The position numbers and the translations under genes were made by a program. Source: an uncultured Christensenella sp. (GTDB lineage Bacteria; Bacillota; Clostridia; Christensenellales; Borkfalkiaceae). From it: a stretch of 60,033 nt of DNA. Position 1 is the first letter of the stretch, and every line of letters begins with the position of its first letter. A model generated the notes under the pieces. It saw nothing but the letters and a program-made list of their open reading frames with translations, searched no databases and was not told the DNA's origin. Below, one piece after another: positions 32,450-41,824 of this stretch. The stretch lies in NCBI GenBank assembly GCA_910586245.1, contig CAJUFY010000008.1:1-60033 (forward strand). The letters are read 5' to 3'.

Positions 32450-33916
32450 TTATAACAGAATGCAGATGACCCCGCCCTTTCCTTCGTTGACGATCCGCGT
32501 GACCGTACGGCGCATCTTTTTGCGCACCGTTTCCCGCATAGAGCGGTTTTTCACGTAAAGTTCTTCGCCGAGCATTTCTTTCAGCGTCCTGCCGAACATA
32601 TTCGTATTCCATGCACGTTCGGGTTCGGACTCCATATTGTCGGCAATCTGTTTTACGAATTGCTCGCTCTGCTCTTCGTTGCCCAGCGCGGGACGGACTT
32701 CCCCGCTCACGTCTACGCGAATAATGTGGTAACTGGGCGCGTCGGCGTGAAGGTTGACGCCAACCCTGCCGCTGCGTTTTACCACTTTCGGCTCGGAAAG
32801 ATTCATTTCCCCCTCTTCGGGCGGAACGATGCCGTAACCGTATTCCTGCGCGTCGGAGAACGCCTGACCGACCCGTTCGTAAACTTTTTTCGCCTGCGAA
32901 AGCTGAGCGACGTAGCTCATCAGAGCGAAATCGTCTTTGATCTCTTCGCCGCACTGCTGTCCCAGCACTTCGTAGAACGCACCCTCCTGCGCCGCAATGC
33001 GGCAATGCGCGCGTCCCGTAGCGGCGTCGAGCGTCATCGAAACGGGCGGCAACAAGCGGGAACTTTCCGCAAACAGCGTGTCAAGCGCCGCGCAGTCGCT
33101 CATTTTGCAGATCTTCGGCGCGAGCGCGCGGATCCCGCCCAGAACTTCGCAGATGATCGGGCTGTCGGGTTCGAGCACCCGCATCCAGTCGGGAAGATCG
33201 ACGTCGATGGAAACCACGGGGAATTCGTATAGAATGCGCTCCAACACCGCGTTGATTCCCTCGGCGGTAATCGTTTCCGCATTGACTGCGATTACGGGCA
33301 CGCAGTATTTTTCTTCGAGTTCCGCGCGGAGCGACTCCGCGCCCGAAGGCTGTGCGCAATTGAGCAAAATAACGAACGGTTTGCCGATCGCTTTCAGCTC
33401 CTTATAAGCGCGCTCTTCCGCTTTTTCGTATGCCTCGCGCGAAAGCCCCGTCACCGATCCGTCCGTCGTCATTAAAATGCCGATGGTGGAATGGTCGCGA
33501 ATCACCCGCTCCGTTCCCTCCGACGCCGCCGTTTCAAAGGGCACGGGAACATCGTTCCAGGGTGTTTTTACAAGACGGGGCGCCCCGTCCTCTTCGAATC
33601 CCGTAGCGCCCGCAACGGGAAAGCCTACGCAGTCGATGAGCCGAACGCGCGCCAAGGCGTCCTTCACGCGGATTTCCGCCGCCTCCTCGGGCACGAATTT
33701 CGGTTCCGTGGTCATAACCGTTTTTCCCGCAGCCGATTGCGGGAGTTCATCCTGATACCGTTGTTTTTTTGCTTCCGCGACGTCCGGCAAAATGAGCTCC
33801 TGCATGAATCGTTTGATGAACGTCGATTTGCCCGTTCTGACAGGTCCTACGACACCGACAAAAATCTCTCCGCCCGTGCGCGACGCAATGTCCTCATATA
33901 CGCTAAATTTTTCCAT
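32450..33916 (-). CDS. spoIVA: Stage IV sporulation protein A (SpoIVA)
   Basis: 488 residues, matching the usual ~490. SpoIVA is the ATPase that polymerises on the forespore surface as base of the spore coat. Walker A is GPVRTGKST (24-32); GFPVAGATGFEEDG, TTDGSVTGLSRE and the C-terminal YVKNRSMRETVRKKMRRTV segment are conserved. The mother-cell sigma-E promoter upstream and the site GGAGG before the ATG indicate an intact sporulation gene. Confidence 0.97.
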   Translation of the reverse strand: MEKFSVYEDIASRTGGEIFVGVVGPVRTGKSTFIKRFMQELILPDVAEAKKQRYQDELPQSAAGKTVMTTEPKFVPEEAAEIRVKDALARVRLIDCVGFPVAGATGFEEDGAPRLVKTPWNDVPVPFETAASEGTERVIRDHSTIGILMTTDGSVTGLSREAYEKAEERAYKELKAIGKPFVILLNCAQPSGAESLRAELEEKYCVPVIAVNAETITAEGINAVLERILYEFPVVSIDVDLPDWMRVLEPDSPIICEVLGGIRALAPKICKMSDCAALDTLFAESSRLLPPVSMTLDAATGRAHCRIAAQEGAFYEVLGQQCGEEIKDDFALMSYVAQLSQAKKVYERVGQAFSDAQEYGYGIVPPEEGEMNLSEPKVVKRSGRVGVNLHADAPSYHIIRVDVSGEVRPALGNEEQSEQFVKQIADNMESEPERAWNTNMFGRTLKEMLGEELYVKNRSMRETVRKKMRRTVTRIVNEGKGGVICILL

Positions 33917-33951
33917 AAAAAAACGCCTCCGCCGATATTGCTTGCTGAAAT

Positions 33952-33980
33952 ACTGTATGACGAAACGCGTTTGATTATGA
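33952..33980 (-). promoter_or_regulatory. Sigma-E type promoter of spoIVA
   Basis: On the minus strand TCATAAT (33980-33974), 14 bp, CATACAGT (33959-33952), close to the sigma-E consensus KMATATT-N14-CATACAMT. The start would be about 28 nt before the ATG, as expected for a mother-cell gene. Confidence 0.75.
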
Positions 33981-34014
33981 TATATTTTGCGGAATTTTTT
34001 GTCAATTTCAAAAA

Positions 34015-34842
34015 TTAAACGTCGGATTTTTCGGGATCGACGGGAAGCGCGGACTGCGCCGCGATTTCCTGATAATACCGATCTTCCGAAAAATCGCGCG
34101 GGCGGGTGTACTCTCCGCCGAGCGCTTCGATCGCATATTTCAATTCCTGAAATTCCAGAAAATTGATATCTTCGCGGTCGATGACTTCGAGCAATGCTGT
34201 CAGCGCTTCGGGATCGCCGTATGCCGCAAGATAGCTCGCATGCATCGGAAGATTATCTCCCGTACGGAATTCTTTCATCAGAAGTTCGAAAATTCTGCCG
34301 TCGCGCTCTTTCACGCGGGAAAGGATTTCGAGCATGCGATCCCGTTCGATCCCTTCCGCATAAAATTGTAACGCGCGCTCCTTTGCCGCGTCAGCGCCCC
34401 CTTTGAGCTGTTCGCAGACGGCGTCTTTCAGTTCTTCGCCCCGCTCCCCCGCCAGCAAATCGAAATAAGCGCCGAACGCGCCGGGATTGCTCCCCGCCAG
34501 ATTCACGGCAAGCGTCGCAAGCTCGTCGTTCCCGCCCGAAATCAAATTAACGAGCGCCGAAGGGCAGTTCCGCCCTTCCAGTTCACGGCACAAGAAATCG
34601 GAAACGGGTACGTTTTGTTCGACGTGCCCCGCAAGGGACTGTACCAGCTCTTCGTCCGTCATTTCCGTGTAATATCCTTTGGGCGTATTGCCTGCGCTTG
34701 CAACGAAAATATCGCCAAACTGCTTATACAGTTTCCCGATCACCGTTTCCCACTGTTTTTCGGTATACTTCCCTGCGTTCGCCTGCATATACTGCGCGAG
34801 TTTTTCGTCGAACAAGCCGTCGAAATCAATCAGTTTTTTCAT
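34015..34842 (-). CDS. Helical protein of unknown function, partner of TPR protein
   Basis: 275 residues, acidic, with repeated helix pairs that suggest a HEAT-like or TPR-like solenoid. No catalytic motif or membrane segment. It starts 7 bp after the TPR gene stop and belongs to the run hslO-TPR-this gene. I do not recognise the family. Confidence 0.6.
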   Translation of the reverse strand: MKKLIDFDGLFDEKLAQYMQANAGKYTEKQWETVIGKLYKQFGDIFVASAGNTPKGYYTEMTDEELVQSLAGHVEQNVPVSDFLCRELEGRNCPSALVNLISGGNDELATLAVNLAGSNPGAFGAYFDLLAGERGEELKDAVCEQLKGGADAAKERALQFYAEGIERDRMLEILSRVKERDGRIFELLMKEFRTGDNLPMHASYLAAYGDPEALTALLEVIDREDINFLEFQELKYAIEALGGEYTRPRDFSEDRYYQEIAAQSALPVDPEKSDV

Positions 34843-34849
34843 AAAGCCC

Positions 34850-36517
34850 TCACATCATAAAATCGAGTATTTCCTGCGTTACGAACTTGTTGGCTTCGAA
34901 CATGCCGACAATCGCCTCCAGCTTCCGTTCACCCCGTTTTAATCTGGATTCGCGGTAAATTGCCGCCGCGAGGGAAGCGCGCTCGTCGAAATAGTTCCAC
35001 GCTTCCGCCTCTTCCAGCGTTGCGTAAACGTCTTCCGCCGCAAGACAGATTTTCCGTTCGTTCTCTTCGCTCAGAATGGCGAATTTCGAATAAACGTCGG
35101 CAAAAGCCCGCAGAAATTCTTTTTTCTTTTTGTTCCCGATTTCGAGCGTATGCGTGAAAAATTCCTTATAAAGATTACACAGCACGGTACCGAAAGAATC
35201 TTCCTCGTTCCGCATGCTGAGCTCGTGCAAAATCGAAAGTTTGATCACGTCGTCGCCCTCGTAATCGAGCAGCACTTCGCGCAGAAAATCGTCCGCACGC
35301 AATTTTACCGCGACTTTGGAAGCGAGGATCTGCAATTTTTCGTCCCGCCCTTCCATTTCGTCGAATGCGATGCGGAAAAACTCTTTCAGTTCCTTCAATT
35401 CCCCCAAACGCCGCAACTCGTAATCCCCTTCGGCAGCGCCCGCCGCCAACAGGAAGCCTGCGATCGCGTTGTACTCGTCTTCGGGCACGCGGTAAAAATA
35501 CGTCATCGGGAATTTTTCCCCTGCGCCGTCGAGCAATTCGCGCATACGCACGAGGTAATAATTCGCGACCGCTTTGCGCGGATAGATCGTCGTCAGCCGA
35601 TCGAGCGATTCGATCGCTTCTTCCAAATGCCCGGTATGGTAAGCGGCGACGGCGTGAAAATATAAAACGTTGTCGTCGTAAGGCAATTTCCCTTTTAACA
35701 GTTTCAGCTTTTCGTATGCTTCCGCGTCCAGCCCCGTTTCGCAGAGCGCCGTTGCGATGCGGTATAAATCGTCGGTGGAATCCGCTTTGATTGCAGAAAG
35801 TCTGCGGGCGATTTCCGCCGCCCCCTCTTTGTCCTCCCGCGCGCCCAACACGGCGCAATAAGTCGTGAGCGCCTGCACGTTGTCCGGATACCGTTCGAGC
35901 AGCGCCGCGCATTCTTTTTGCGCCTCCTCTTCTTTTCCGTTCATGAGCAAACACATGGCGGAAAGTCCCGCCGCAACGGGATAATCGGGACTTTGCGGCA
36001 TAATCTGCATGAGTACGTTGCGCGCTTCGTCCAATTCCCCCGACTTTAACAATGCAAGCCCTTCGGCAAGGATTTCGGGCGCTTCCTCGTCGTCGGAACG
36101 CAACAGTTTGATTTTGGGCGCGGAGGAAGGCTCCTCCGGGAAATCGAAACCGAGCCCTTCCTGTCCGCCGCCCGCTTCGCTCAGAAAACGCTGATAATAC
36201 AAAGAAGACTGAACGTCGTGCCCCAGGTTCATAAACGCGACGGCTAGTCCTTCGTAGCCCTCCGAAAAATCCGCCTCGTTGCAGGTATCGAGAAAGCGGA
36301 ACCACGCGTCGGCAGAGAGATGGTAAAGCCCCATCTCTTCGTAAATATCCGCCGCAAGCGCACAGGCGTCCGCGCTCGGCGCATGCATCGAATTCCGTTT
36401 GTTCAATAACGTAAGCGCGCCGAGATAATTGCCTTCCTGATAGCGTTTATCGATGCTTTCCAGCAAAAACTCGTCGCTGAAATCAAGTTTCTGAACAGAA
36501 TCGTCCTTTTTTTTCAT
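34850..36517 (-). CDS. Tetratricopeptide repeat protein
   Basis: 555 residues, acidic, made of degenerate TPR helices: GNYLGALTLLNKRNSMH, MGLYHLSADAWFRFLD, SGELDEARNVLMQIMPQSPDYPVAA, GKEEEAQKECAALLERYPDNVQAL, TGHLEEAIESLDRLTTIYPRKAVANYYL. A scaffold or chaperone-partner role is likely but unspecified. The ATG overlaps the hslO stop by four bases, with AAAGGAG upstream, so it is coupled to the redox chaperone Hsp33. Confidence 0.8.
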   Translation of the reverse strand: MKKKDDSVQKLDFSDEFLLESIDKRYQEGNYLGALTLLNKRNSMHAPSADACALAADIYEEMGLYHLSADAWFRFLDTCNEADFSEGYEGLAVAFMNLGHDVQSSLYYQRFLSEAGGGQEGLGFDFPEEPSSAPKIKLLRSDDEEAPEILAEGLALLKSGELDEARNVLMQIMPQSPDYPVAAGLSAMCLLMNGKEEEAQKECAALLERYPDNVQALTTYCAVLGAREDKEGAAEIARRLSAIKADSTDDLYRIATALCETGLDAEAYEKLKLLKGKLPYDDNVLYFHAVAAYHTGHLEEAIESLDRLTTIYPRKAVANYYLVRMRELLDGAGEKFPMTYFYRVPEDEYNAIAGFLLAAGAAEGDYELRRLGELKELKEFFRIAFDEMEGRDEKLQILASKVAVKLRADDFLREVLLDYEGDDVIKLSILHELSMRNEEDSFGTVLCNLYKEFFTHTLEIGNKKKKEFLRAFADVYSKFAILSEENERKICLAAEDVYATLEEAEAWNYFDERASLAAAIYRESRLKRGERKLEAIVGMFEANKFVTQEILDFMM

Positions 36518-37389
36518 GGATTCTCCTTTCGGGAAAAGAGCGCGGAAACCGCCTCCTCGTTAAAATCGTAATCGGTATTGCAGTAGTGGCAATGCACGGA
36601 AATCCTGCCCTCTTCCCTCACGAGCGCTTCCGCGTCCGCTTTGCCGAGCGACAAGACAAGCTGCGCGATCTTTTCCCGCGAACAATGACAGCGGTAAAAC
36701 AATTCGCGCGCGTGAAAAGGAACGGATTCCACTTCCTTCAGCACGCCTTCCGCGCCGCACTGCGCGATCATGGAAGAAACGGACGAAAACTTGCGTATTT
36801 CCCGCTCTGCACGCTGTAAAATCTCTTCCCCCGCACCGGGAAGCGGTTGTAAAAACACGCCGCCCGCGCCGAGACACGTTCCGTCCGTTCCGATTTGTAC
36901 GCCGAGCGCAACCGCCGTGGGCAACTGCTCGCTCGTGAGAAAGTACGCCGAAAAATCCTCGGCAATTTCCCCCGATACGAGCGGACAGGTTCCCGTGAAG
37001 GGTAAACCGTTTTTATCGTCGCGGATCACGGTGAGCGTACCGCGCTTCCCTACGCAGCCGCCCACGTCGAGCTTGCCGTCCGCGCGGGGCGGAAGCTGTA
37101 CGTCGGGGCGTTCGATAAACCCGCGCATAAATAAATTCCCGTCGCCTGCGACGCAGATTTTTCCGCCTGCACCGACGCCGTCTACCGTGACGGACAAAGA
37201 CGAGTCCTTCCCTTTGAGCCAACTGCACAGATACGCCGCCGCCGTGAGCGTACGCCCGAACGCCGCCGCGGCAACGGGGCTGAGACGGTGGCGGGCAATC
37301 CCTTCGTTCACGAGGGAAGTGGTATCGAGCACGGCAAGGGAAACGGAATCTCCCCACACGAGCGTTTTTAAGATTTGGCTTTTCTGCAT
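36514..37389 (-). CDS. hslO: Redox-regulated chaperone Hsp33
   Basis: 291 residues. The C-terminal zinc switch has all four cysteines: C234 and C236 (CHCSREK) and C267, C270 (CHYCN). Oxidative release of zinc activates the holdase in the cytoplasm. It overlaps the end of the methyltransferase gene by 22 bp and the TPR gene start by 4 bp. Confidence 0.95.
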   Translation of the reverse strand: MQKSQILKTLVWGDSVSLAVLDTTSLVNEGIARHRLSPVAAAAFGRTLTAAAYLCSWLKGKDSSLSVTVDGVGAGGKICVAGDGNLFMRGFIERPDVQLPPRADGKLDVGGCVGKRGTLTVIRDDKNGLPFTGTCPLVSGEIAEDFSAYFLTSEQLPTAVALGVQIGTDGTCLGAGGVFLQPLPGAGEEILQRAEREIRKFSSVSSMIAQCGAEGVLKEVESVPFHARELFYRCHCSREKIAQLVLSLGKADAEALVREEGRISVHCHYCNTDYDFNEEAVSALFSRKENP

Positions 37390-38108
37390 ATAAAATTGAT
37401 CCTGTCCGATTCTTCTGTGCTTGCGCCGAGATGCCCTTCTACGCGCAGCACCTCGAACCCCGCGCCGCGCAGCGCATCTTCCGTTCGTTCCCGTTCATGG
37501 ATATACTGCACGTGCTTTTCGTCGTAACGGCGAAATCTGCCGTCCGTTTCCCGCACGAAGAGCGTCACATCCATTTCCACGCGGTTTTCAAACAGCGTGT
37601 TGAACGCAAGATAAGTTACTTCGTCGCGGTCGTCCGCCGATACAGTATTTGCAACTTTTTTACGCAATTTGTACGCGGAACTGAGATCCAGCCAAAAGAT
37701 TCCGTCTTTTTTCAACGCCGCAGCCGCACGGCGAAAGGCGTTCGGCAATTTTTCCTGCGGGATATAGTTGTAACAGTCGTTCGGCGAAAGAATAAAATCG
37801 TATTTTTCGGGCGTCTTGAAATTCGCCGCGTCCGCCTGCACGAACGGGATGCGTAAACCCGCTTCCCGCGCAAGCGCAGAGCCCTTCGAAAGCATCGGCA
37901 CGGAAAGATCGGCGCCCGTCATTTTATAGCCCTGCTTTGCCAGCGCGCGGCAAAACGCGCCGCTGCCGCAACCGAGTTCCAGCCCCTTTTTGCCCGCGCC
38001 CAGCTCGGAAAGCCCGCTAATAAAATACTGCGACCAAAGAGCATAGTCGCAGTCGTCGTTCAAAATTTCGAACCAATCGGAAAGAAAATCGTAAGCCTGC
38101 GTCTTCAT
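37368..38108 (-). CDS. Class I SAM-dependent methyltransferase
   Basis: 246 residues. Motif I is LELGCGSGAFCRALAKQGYKMTGADLS; FILSPNDCYNYI is the post-core region, with DGIFWLDLSSAYKL following. The sequence resembles small-molecule methyltransferases of clostridia whose substrate is unknown. It lies 5 bp after the DUF624-like gene. Confidence 0.85.
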   Translation of the reverse strand: MKTQAYDFLSDWFEILNDDCDYALWSQYFISGLSELGAGKKGLELGCGSGAFCRALAKQGYKMTGADLSVPMLSKGSALAREAGLRIPFVQADAANFKTPEKYDFILSPNDCYNYIPQEKLPNAFRRAAAALKKDGIFWLDLSSAYKLRKKVANTVSADDRDEVTYLAFNTLFENRVEMDVTLFVRETDGRFRRYDEKHVQYIHERERTEDALRGAGFEVLRVEGHLGASTEESDRINFICRKAKS

Positions 38109-38113
38109 TCCGT

Positions 38114-39418
38114 TTACCGTTTGTTGAGCATTTTGGGAGGACGCGGCGGTTTTTTCTTTTTGCCGGCGGTCTCTTCCTGCAAAGCGCGTTCGCGCTCTTC
38201 GAACTGACGGTTATACTCTACGTACTGTTCGTCGTTCTTATGCTCGTCCTCGTAAGCTTTCACGTCGTCTTCGATCGCTTCTTTGCTTTCGCGGAGTTTG
38301 CGCAGATCGTCGCGCGAGAACGATTCTGGAAGCTGATACACTTCCATTTCGTCGTCGAGCGGTTTGATCGGGCGGCAGGCAAGCTTGCTCTTGCCCTGCG
38401 CTACGATCATGCGTTTGTATTCGCGCATTGCGGCGCTCTCTTCCGCAGAAGGCTGCGAAGACTTCGCCGTTTGTTTGTCTTTGTTGTAAAGCCCTCTCCC
38501 CGTGGCGACGCCGATCGTAGGATTGATAAAGCGGTCGAACGCCCACTGGCTGAAATCCATCCAGACGAGGAAAGTATAGGAAAAGCCGAACAGCAATAAA
38601 ATGATGATCGCGATGATGAGCAAAAATCCGTTGCCGAAAATCGCAAGGAAAATCGGCCAGGAAGCGATCGCGGCGAAGAACACCGTCTGCGGGAACGTTC
38701 CGATCGTCATGACGACGGCGTTACGGAACAGCGACCAAGGTCCCTGCTTGTAGTTGATTCCCAAAGAGATCATCCAGAAACAGAGCAAGACGGAAAACGC
38801 AACGAAAATATACCCGATAATTTTAGAAGCCATCATCCAGCCCGCCGTAGACGAACCGGGGGATGCGATCATGTAAAAATCGGCGAGATTGCCCATCGTA
38901 CGCGCAAAGAAAAGCAACGCGGTAAATACGAGCAACGCTTCGAGCACGTTCAGATAATTGCGCTTAATGCCGCGCAGGAAATCGTTGGCGACGAAAATCC
39001 CTTCCGTCCAGATCAGATTCCTGATGATATAAGCTCCGCCCGAAACGCCGAGCGCGGCAATCGCGGAAGCGGGAATCATGAGCCCGAAGAAAAACAAATC
39101 GGCTTGTACGAGCAACATTTCGGCTTGTCCCGTAATGTCGGGCACGGCGGGATACCCCACCCCCAGACCCGCGCCGAAGATGGCGTTCGTACCCTGCACC
39201 GCAACGGCGAGATAGCGCCATACGATAATCAGAATCAAGGGTAAAAACGTGAGGAGCATCAACAGATTCGTAAGCATCAGTCTGCCGAATCTCCCCTTTA
39301 AAATATCCCAGAACAATCCCCAACGACTCGTGGGGAGCGTACTTCTTGCGTATTCCTCGCTCCGCTCTTTGCCTTCCAGCCAGCGGGCGATCAGACCTTT
39401 GCGTTCTCTGTCTGCCAT
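38114..39418 (-). CDS. DUF624/YesL-like multi-pass membrane protein
   Basis: 434 residues. About six membrane helices between 45 and 295, with a YesL-type beginning (WDILKGRFGRLMLTNLLMLLTFLP in the first 60 residues), then a ~140-residue charged cytoplasmic tail ending in a Lys/Pro-rich stretch. Function unknown; YesL proteins often sit near sugar transporters. First gene of the run leading to hslO. Confidence 0.75.
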   Translation of the reverse strand: MADRERKGLIARWLEGKERSEEYARSTLPTSRWGLFWDILKGRFGRLMLTNLLMLLTFLPLILIIVWRYLAVAVQGTNAIFGAGLGVGYPAVPDITGQAEMLLVQADLFFFGLMIPASAIAALGVSGGAYIIRNLIWTEGIFVANDFLRGIKRNYLNVLEALLVFTALLFFARTMGNLADFYMIASPGSSTAGWMMASKIIGYIFVAFSVLLCFWMISLGINYKQGPWSLFRNAVVMTIGTFPQTVFFAAIASWPIFLAIFGNGFLLIIAIIILLLFGFSYTFLVWMDFSQWAFDRFINPTIGVATGRGLYNKDKQTAKSSQPSAEESAAMREYKRMIVAQGKSKLACRPIKPLDDEMEVYQLPESFSRDDLRKLRESKEAIEDDVKAYEDEHKNDEQYVEYNRQFEERERALQEETAGKKKKPPRPPKMLNKR

Positions 39419-39518
39419 AATGACTCCGTTTTCGGTAACTTACGGGGCGGATTCAACCGCCTTACGTGATATTGTACTACAAATCAAAAAATAATTCAAT
39501 TGAAATCGGGCAAATTCC

Positions 39519-39547
39519 TTGATTTTTATGTGACGGTATGATAAAAT
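39519..39547 (+). promoter_or_regulatory. Promoter of the lysine operon
   Basis: TTGATT (39519-39524), 17 bp, TAAAAT (39542-39547). Transcription would begin just before the riboswitch. Confidence 0.75.
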
Positions 39548-39554
39548 TATCTTG

Positions 39555-39722
39555 CTCAAAAGAGGAGCGGTTGAACATGAGTACCGCCGTGCGAGGAATT
39601 TCAGGGAATTCCGTGCGAGTACGGCGTAAAAGGGTATCGCCGCCGAAACGCTCTGCTCTCCCTGAGGATTGCGTTGGGAATAAAGGAGAACACCTTTATT
39701 ACTGTCACCGCGGTGATGCGCT
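39555..39722 (+). ncRNA. Lysine riboswitch (L box)
   Basis: The conserved L-box blocks are in order: AGAGGAGCG, GAGTA, AAAGGGTATCGCCGCCGAA, GTTGGG and ACTGTCAC, with pairing stems between. In this family bound lysine favours the terminator downstream, lowering lysine synthesis. The 380 bp between the membrane protein and asd are fully explained by promoter, riboswitch and terminator. Confidence 0.88.
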
Positions 39723-39747
39723 TTCGGCAACAGGAAAGAGTTTTACG

Positions 39748-39771
39748 GGCGGTGTACACACCGCCTTTTTT
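39748..39771 (+). terminator. Riboswitch-controlled terminator before asd
   Basis: GGCGGTG (39748-39754) pairs with CACCGCC (39759-39765), followed by TTTTTT, 30 bp before asd. Expression platform of the L box. Confidence 0.87.
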
Positions 39772-39800
39772 GATAGAAAAATCTCAACGGAGGAAACGAA

Positions 39801-40886
39801 ATGAATCAAAAAACTTACAGAGTCGGCGTAATCGGCGCAACGGGAATGGTCGGTCAGCGCTTTATGACTTTGCTTGAAAATCACCCCTGGTTCCGCCCCG
39901 TCGCACTGCTGGCGAGCGGACGTTCCGCAGGAAAGAAATATCCCGAAGCCGTGGGCGCGAAGTGGGCGATGTCCGTTCCGATTCCCGCGTTCGCAACCGA
40001 AATGACCGTACTTGACGCGGAAAAAGACGCGGAATCCCTCGTCGGGAAAGTCGACTTCGTATTCTGCGCCGTCAATATGAAAAAAGACGAGATCAAGGCG
40101 CTCGAAGAACGGTATGCGAAACTGGAAATCCCCGTCGTTTCCAACAACTCGGCGCACCGCGGAACCAAAGACGTACCGATGATCATTCCCGAAATCAACC
40201 CCGAACACCTCGAAGCGATCGCCGCGCAAAAAAGACGGTTGGGCACGAAACGCGGATTCATTGCCGTCAAAAGCAACTGTTCTTTGCAGTCTTACGTTCC
40301 CCTCTTGCACCCGCTTTTAAAATACGGCGTAAAAAACGCCGCAGTCTGCACCTATCAGGCAATCTCGGGCGCGGGAAAAACGTTTGAAACGATGCCCGAA
40401 ATCGTGGACAACGTAATCCCCTACATTGGCGGAGAAGAAGAAAAGAGCGAACGCGAACCCCTTAAAATTTGGGGAAGCGTGGAAGGCGACGGCATCACGG
40501 ACGCCGTTTCGCCCAAAATCACGGCGCAATGTTTGCGCGTGCCCGTGACCGACGGGCACACCGCGGCGGTGTTCGTTTCCTTTGAACACAAACCTTCGAA
40601 AGAGGAAATTCTGCAAGCCTGGAAAAACTTTGCGGGCGAGCCGCAGGCGCTTGCGCTCCCCTCCGCCCCCAAACAGTTCCTGCATTACTGCGAAGAGGAA
40701 AACCGCCCTCAGCCCAAACTCGACCGCACGACCGAAAACGGTATGGCGGTATTTGCGGGACGGCTGCGAGAAGACAATCTGTTCGATTACAAATTCATCG
40801 GTTTTTCGCACAACACCCTGCGCGGCGCGGCGGGCGGCGCGGTATTGCTTGCCGAACTGCTTGCGGCAAAAGGCTACTTCGATTGA
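39801..40886 (+). CDS. asd: Aspartate-semialdehyde dehydrogenase
   Basis: 361 residues of the archaeal/fungal-type branch. GVIGATGMVGQRF binds NADP, the catalytic Cys is C160 in KSNCS, and TYQAISGAGKTFETMP follows. It makes L-aspartate semialdehyde for lysine and threonine. GGAGG precedes the ATG. First gene of asd-dapA-dapB under lysine riboswitch control. Confidence 0.96.
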   Translation: MNQKTYRVGVIGATGMVGQRFMTLLENHPWFRPVALLASGRSAGKKYPEAVGAKWAMSVPIPAFATEMTVLDAEKDAESLVGKVDFVFCAVNMKKDEIKALEERYAKLEIPVVSNNSAHRGTKDVPMIIPEINPEHLEAIAAQKRRLGTKRGFIAVKSNCSLQSYVPLLHPLLKYGVKNAAVCTYQAISGAGKTFETMPEIVDNVIPYIGGEEEKSEREPLKIWGSVEGDGITDAVSPKITAQCLRVPVTDGHTAAVFVSFEHKPSKEEILQAWKNFAGEPQALALPSAPKQFLHYCEEENRPQPKLDRTTENGMAVFAGRLREDNLFDYKFIGFSHNTLRGAAGGAVLLAELLAAKGYFD

Positions 40887-40933
40887 CAAATCCCTTTTAC
40901 GGTTTCATACGATAGTACGATAAGGAGAAGATA

Positions 40934-41824
40934 ATGACAGGATTTTTAAAAGGAGCCGCAACCGCGCTCATCACTCCGTTCGACGAACACGGCGTGAATC
41001 TGGACGCCTTCGGAGAAATGATCGAATATCAGATTGCGAACGGAATCGACGCGCTCGTCGTTCTGGGCACGACGGGCGAACCCGCAGTCATGACCGAAGA
41101 GGAAAAGGACGCGACGATGCGTTATGCGATCGCACGCATCGCAGGCAGAGTGAAAGTTCTGATCGGCACGGGTTGCAACAACACCCTGCGCGCCGTAGAA
41201 TACAGCAAAAAGGCGGAAGCGATCGGTGCGGACGGCGTTCTTGCCGTCACCCCCTACTACAACAAATGCACCCAGCGCGGCATTTACGAATATTACGAAG
41301 CGATCTGCAACGCCGTGCGCATTCCCGTAATCTGTTACAACGTGCCCGGACGCACGGGCGTAAACATCCTGCCCGAAACGATGGAAAAGCTTGCCGGTAT
41401 CCCCAACGTGGCGGGAATCAAAGAAGCAAGCGGTAATATGGCGCAGGTGATGGAAACCGCGCGCCGCATCCGCGGAAAATGCGACTTAATTTCGGGCGAA
41501 GACGCGCTCAATCTTCCGATCCTTTGCGCGGGCGGAACGGGCGTGATTTCCGTCGTTTCCAACCTCGCGCCCGCGGGCGTAAAGGCGCTCGTTACGGCAG
41601 TGGAAGAAGGAAATCTGAAAAAAGCGAACGAATTGAGCGACAAATTGCTACCGCTCGCAAACGCGTGCTTCTGCGAAGTCAACCCGATTCCCGTAAAGGA
41701 AGGCATGAATCTTTTGGATTTCCGCGCGGGTGATCCCCGCTCTCCTTTGACAAGGCTGGAAGAAGAACACCGCGCAAAACTCGCGCGGGCAATGAACGAA
41801 TACGGTTTACAGGTGAATTTATGA
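40934..41824 (+). CDS. dapA: 4-hydroxy-tetrahydrodipicolinate synthase
   Basis: 296 residues, TIM barrel. GTTGEPAVMTEEEK, YNVPGRTGVN with Tyr135, and the Schiff-base lysine K163 in GIKEASG. It condenses pyruvate with aspartate semialdehyde. In a spore former the pathway also feeds dipicolinate, the ligand of SpoVAD. AAGGAG precedes the ATG; the stop overlaps dapB. Confidence 0.97.
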   Translation: MTGFLKGAATALITPFDEHGVNLDAFGEMIEYQIANGIDALVVLGTTGEPAVMTEEEKDATMRYAIARIAGRVKVLIGTGCNNTLRAVEYSKKAEAIGADGVLAVTPYYNKCTQRGIYEYYEAICNAVRIPVICYNVPGRTGVNILPETMEKLAGIPNVAGIKEASGNMAQVMETARRIRGKCDLISGEDALNLPILCAGGTGVISVVSNLAPAGVKALVTAVEEGNLKKANELSDKLLPLANACFCEVNPIPVKEGMNLLDFRAGDPRSPLTRLEEEHRAKLARAMNEYGLQVNL

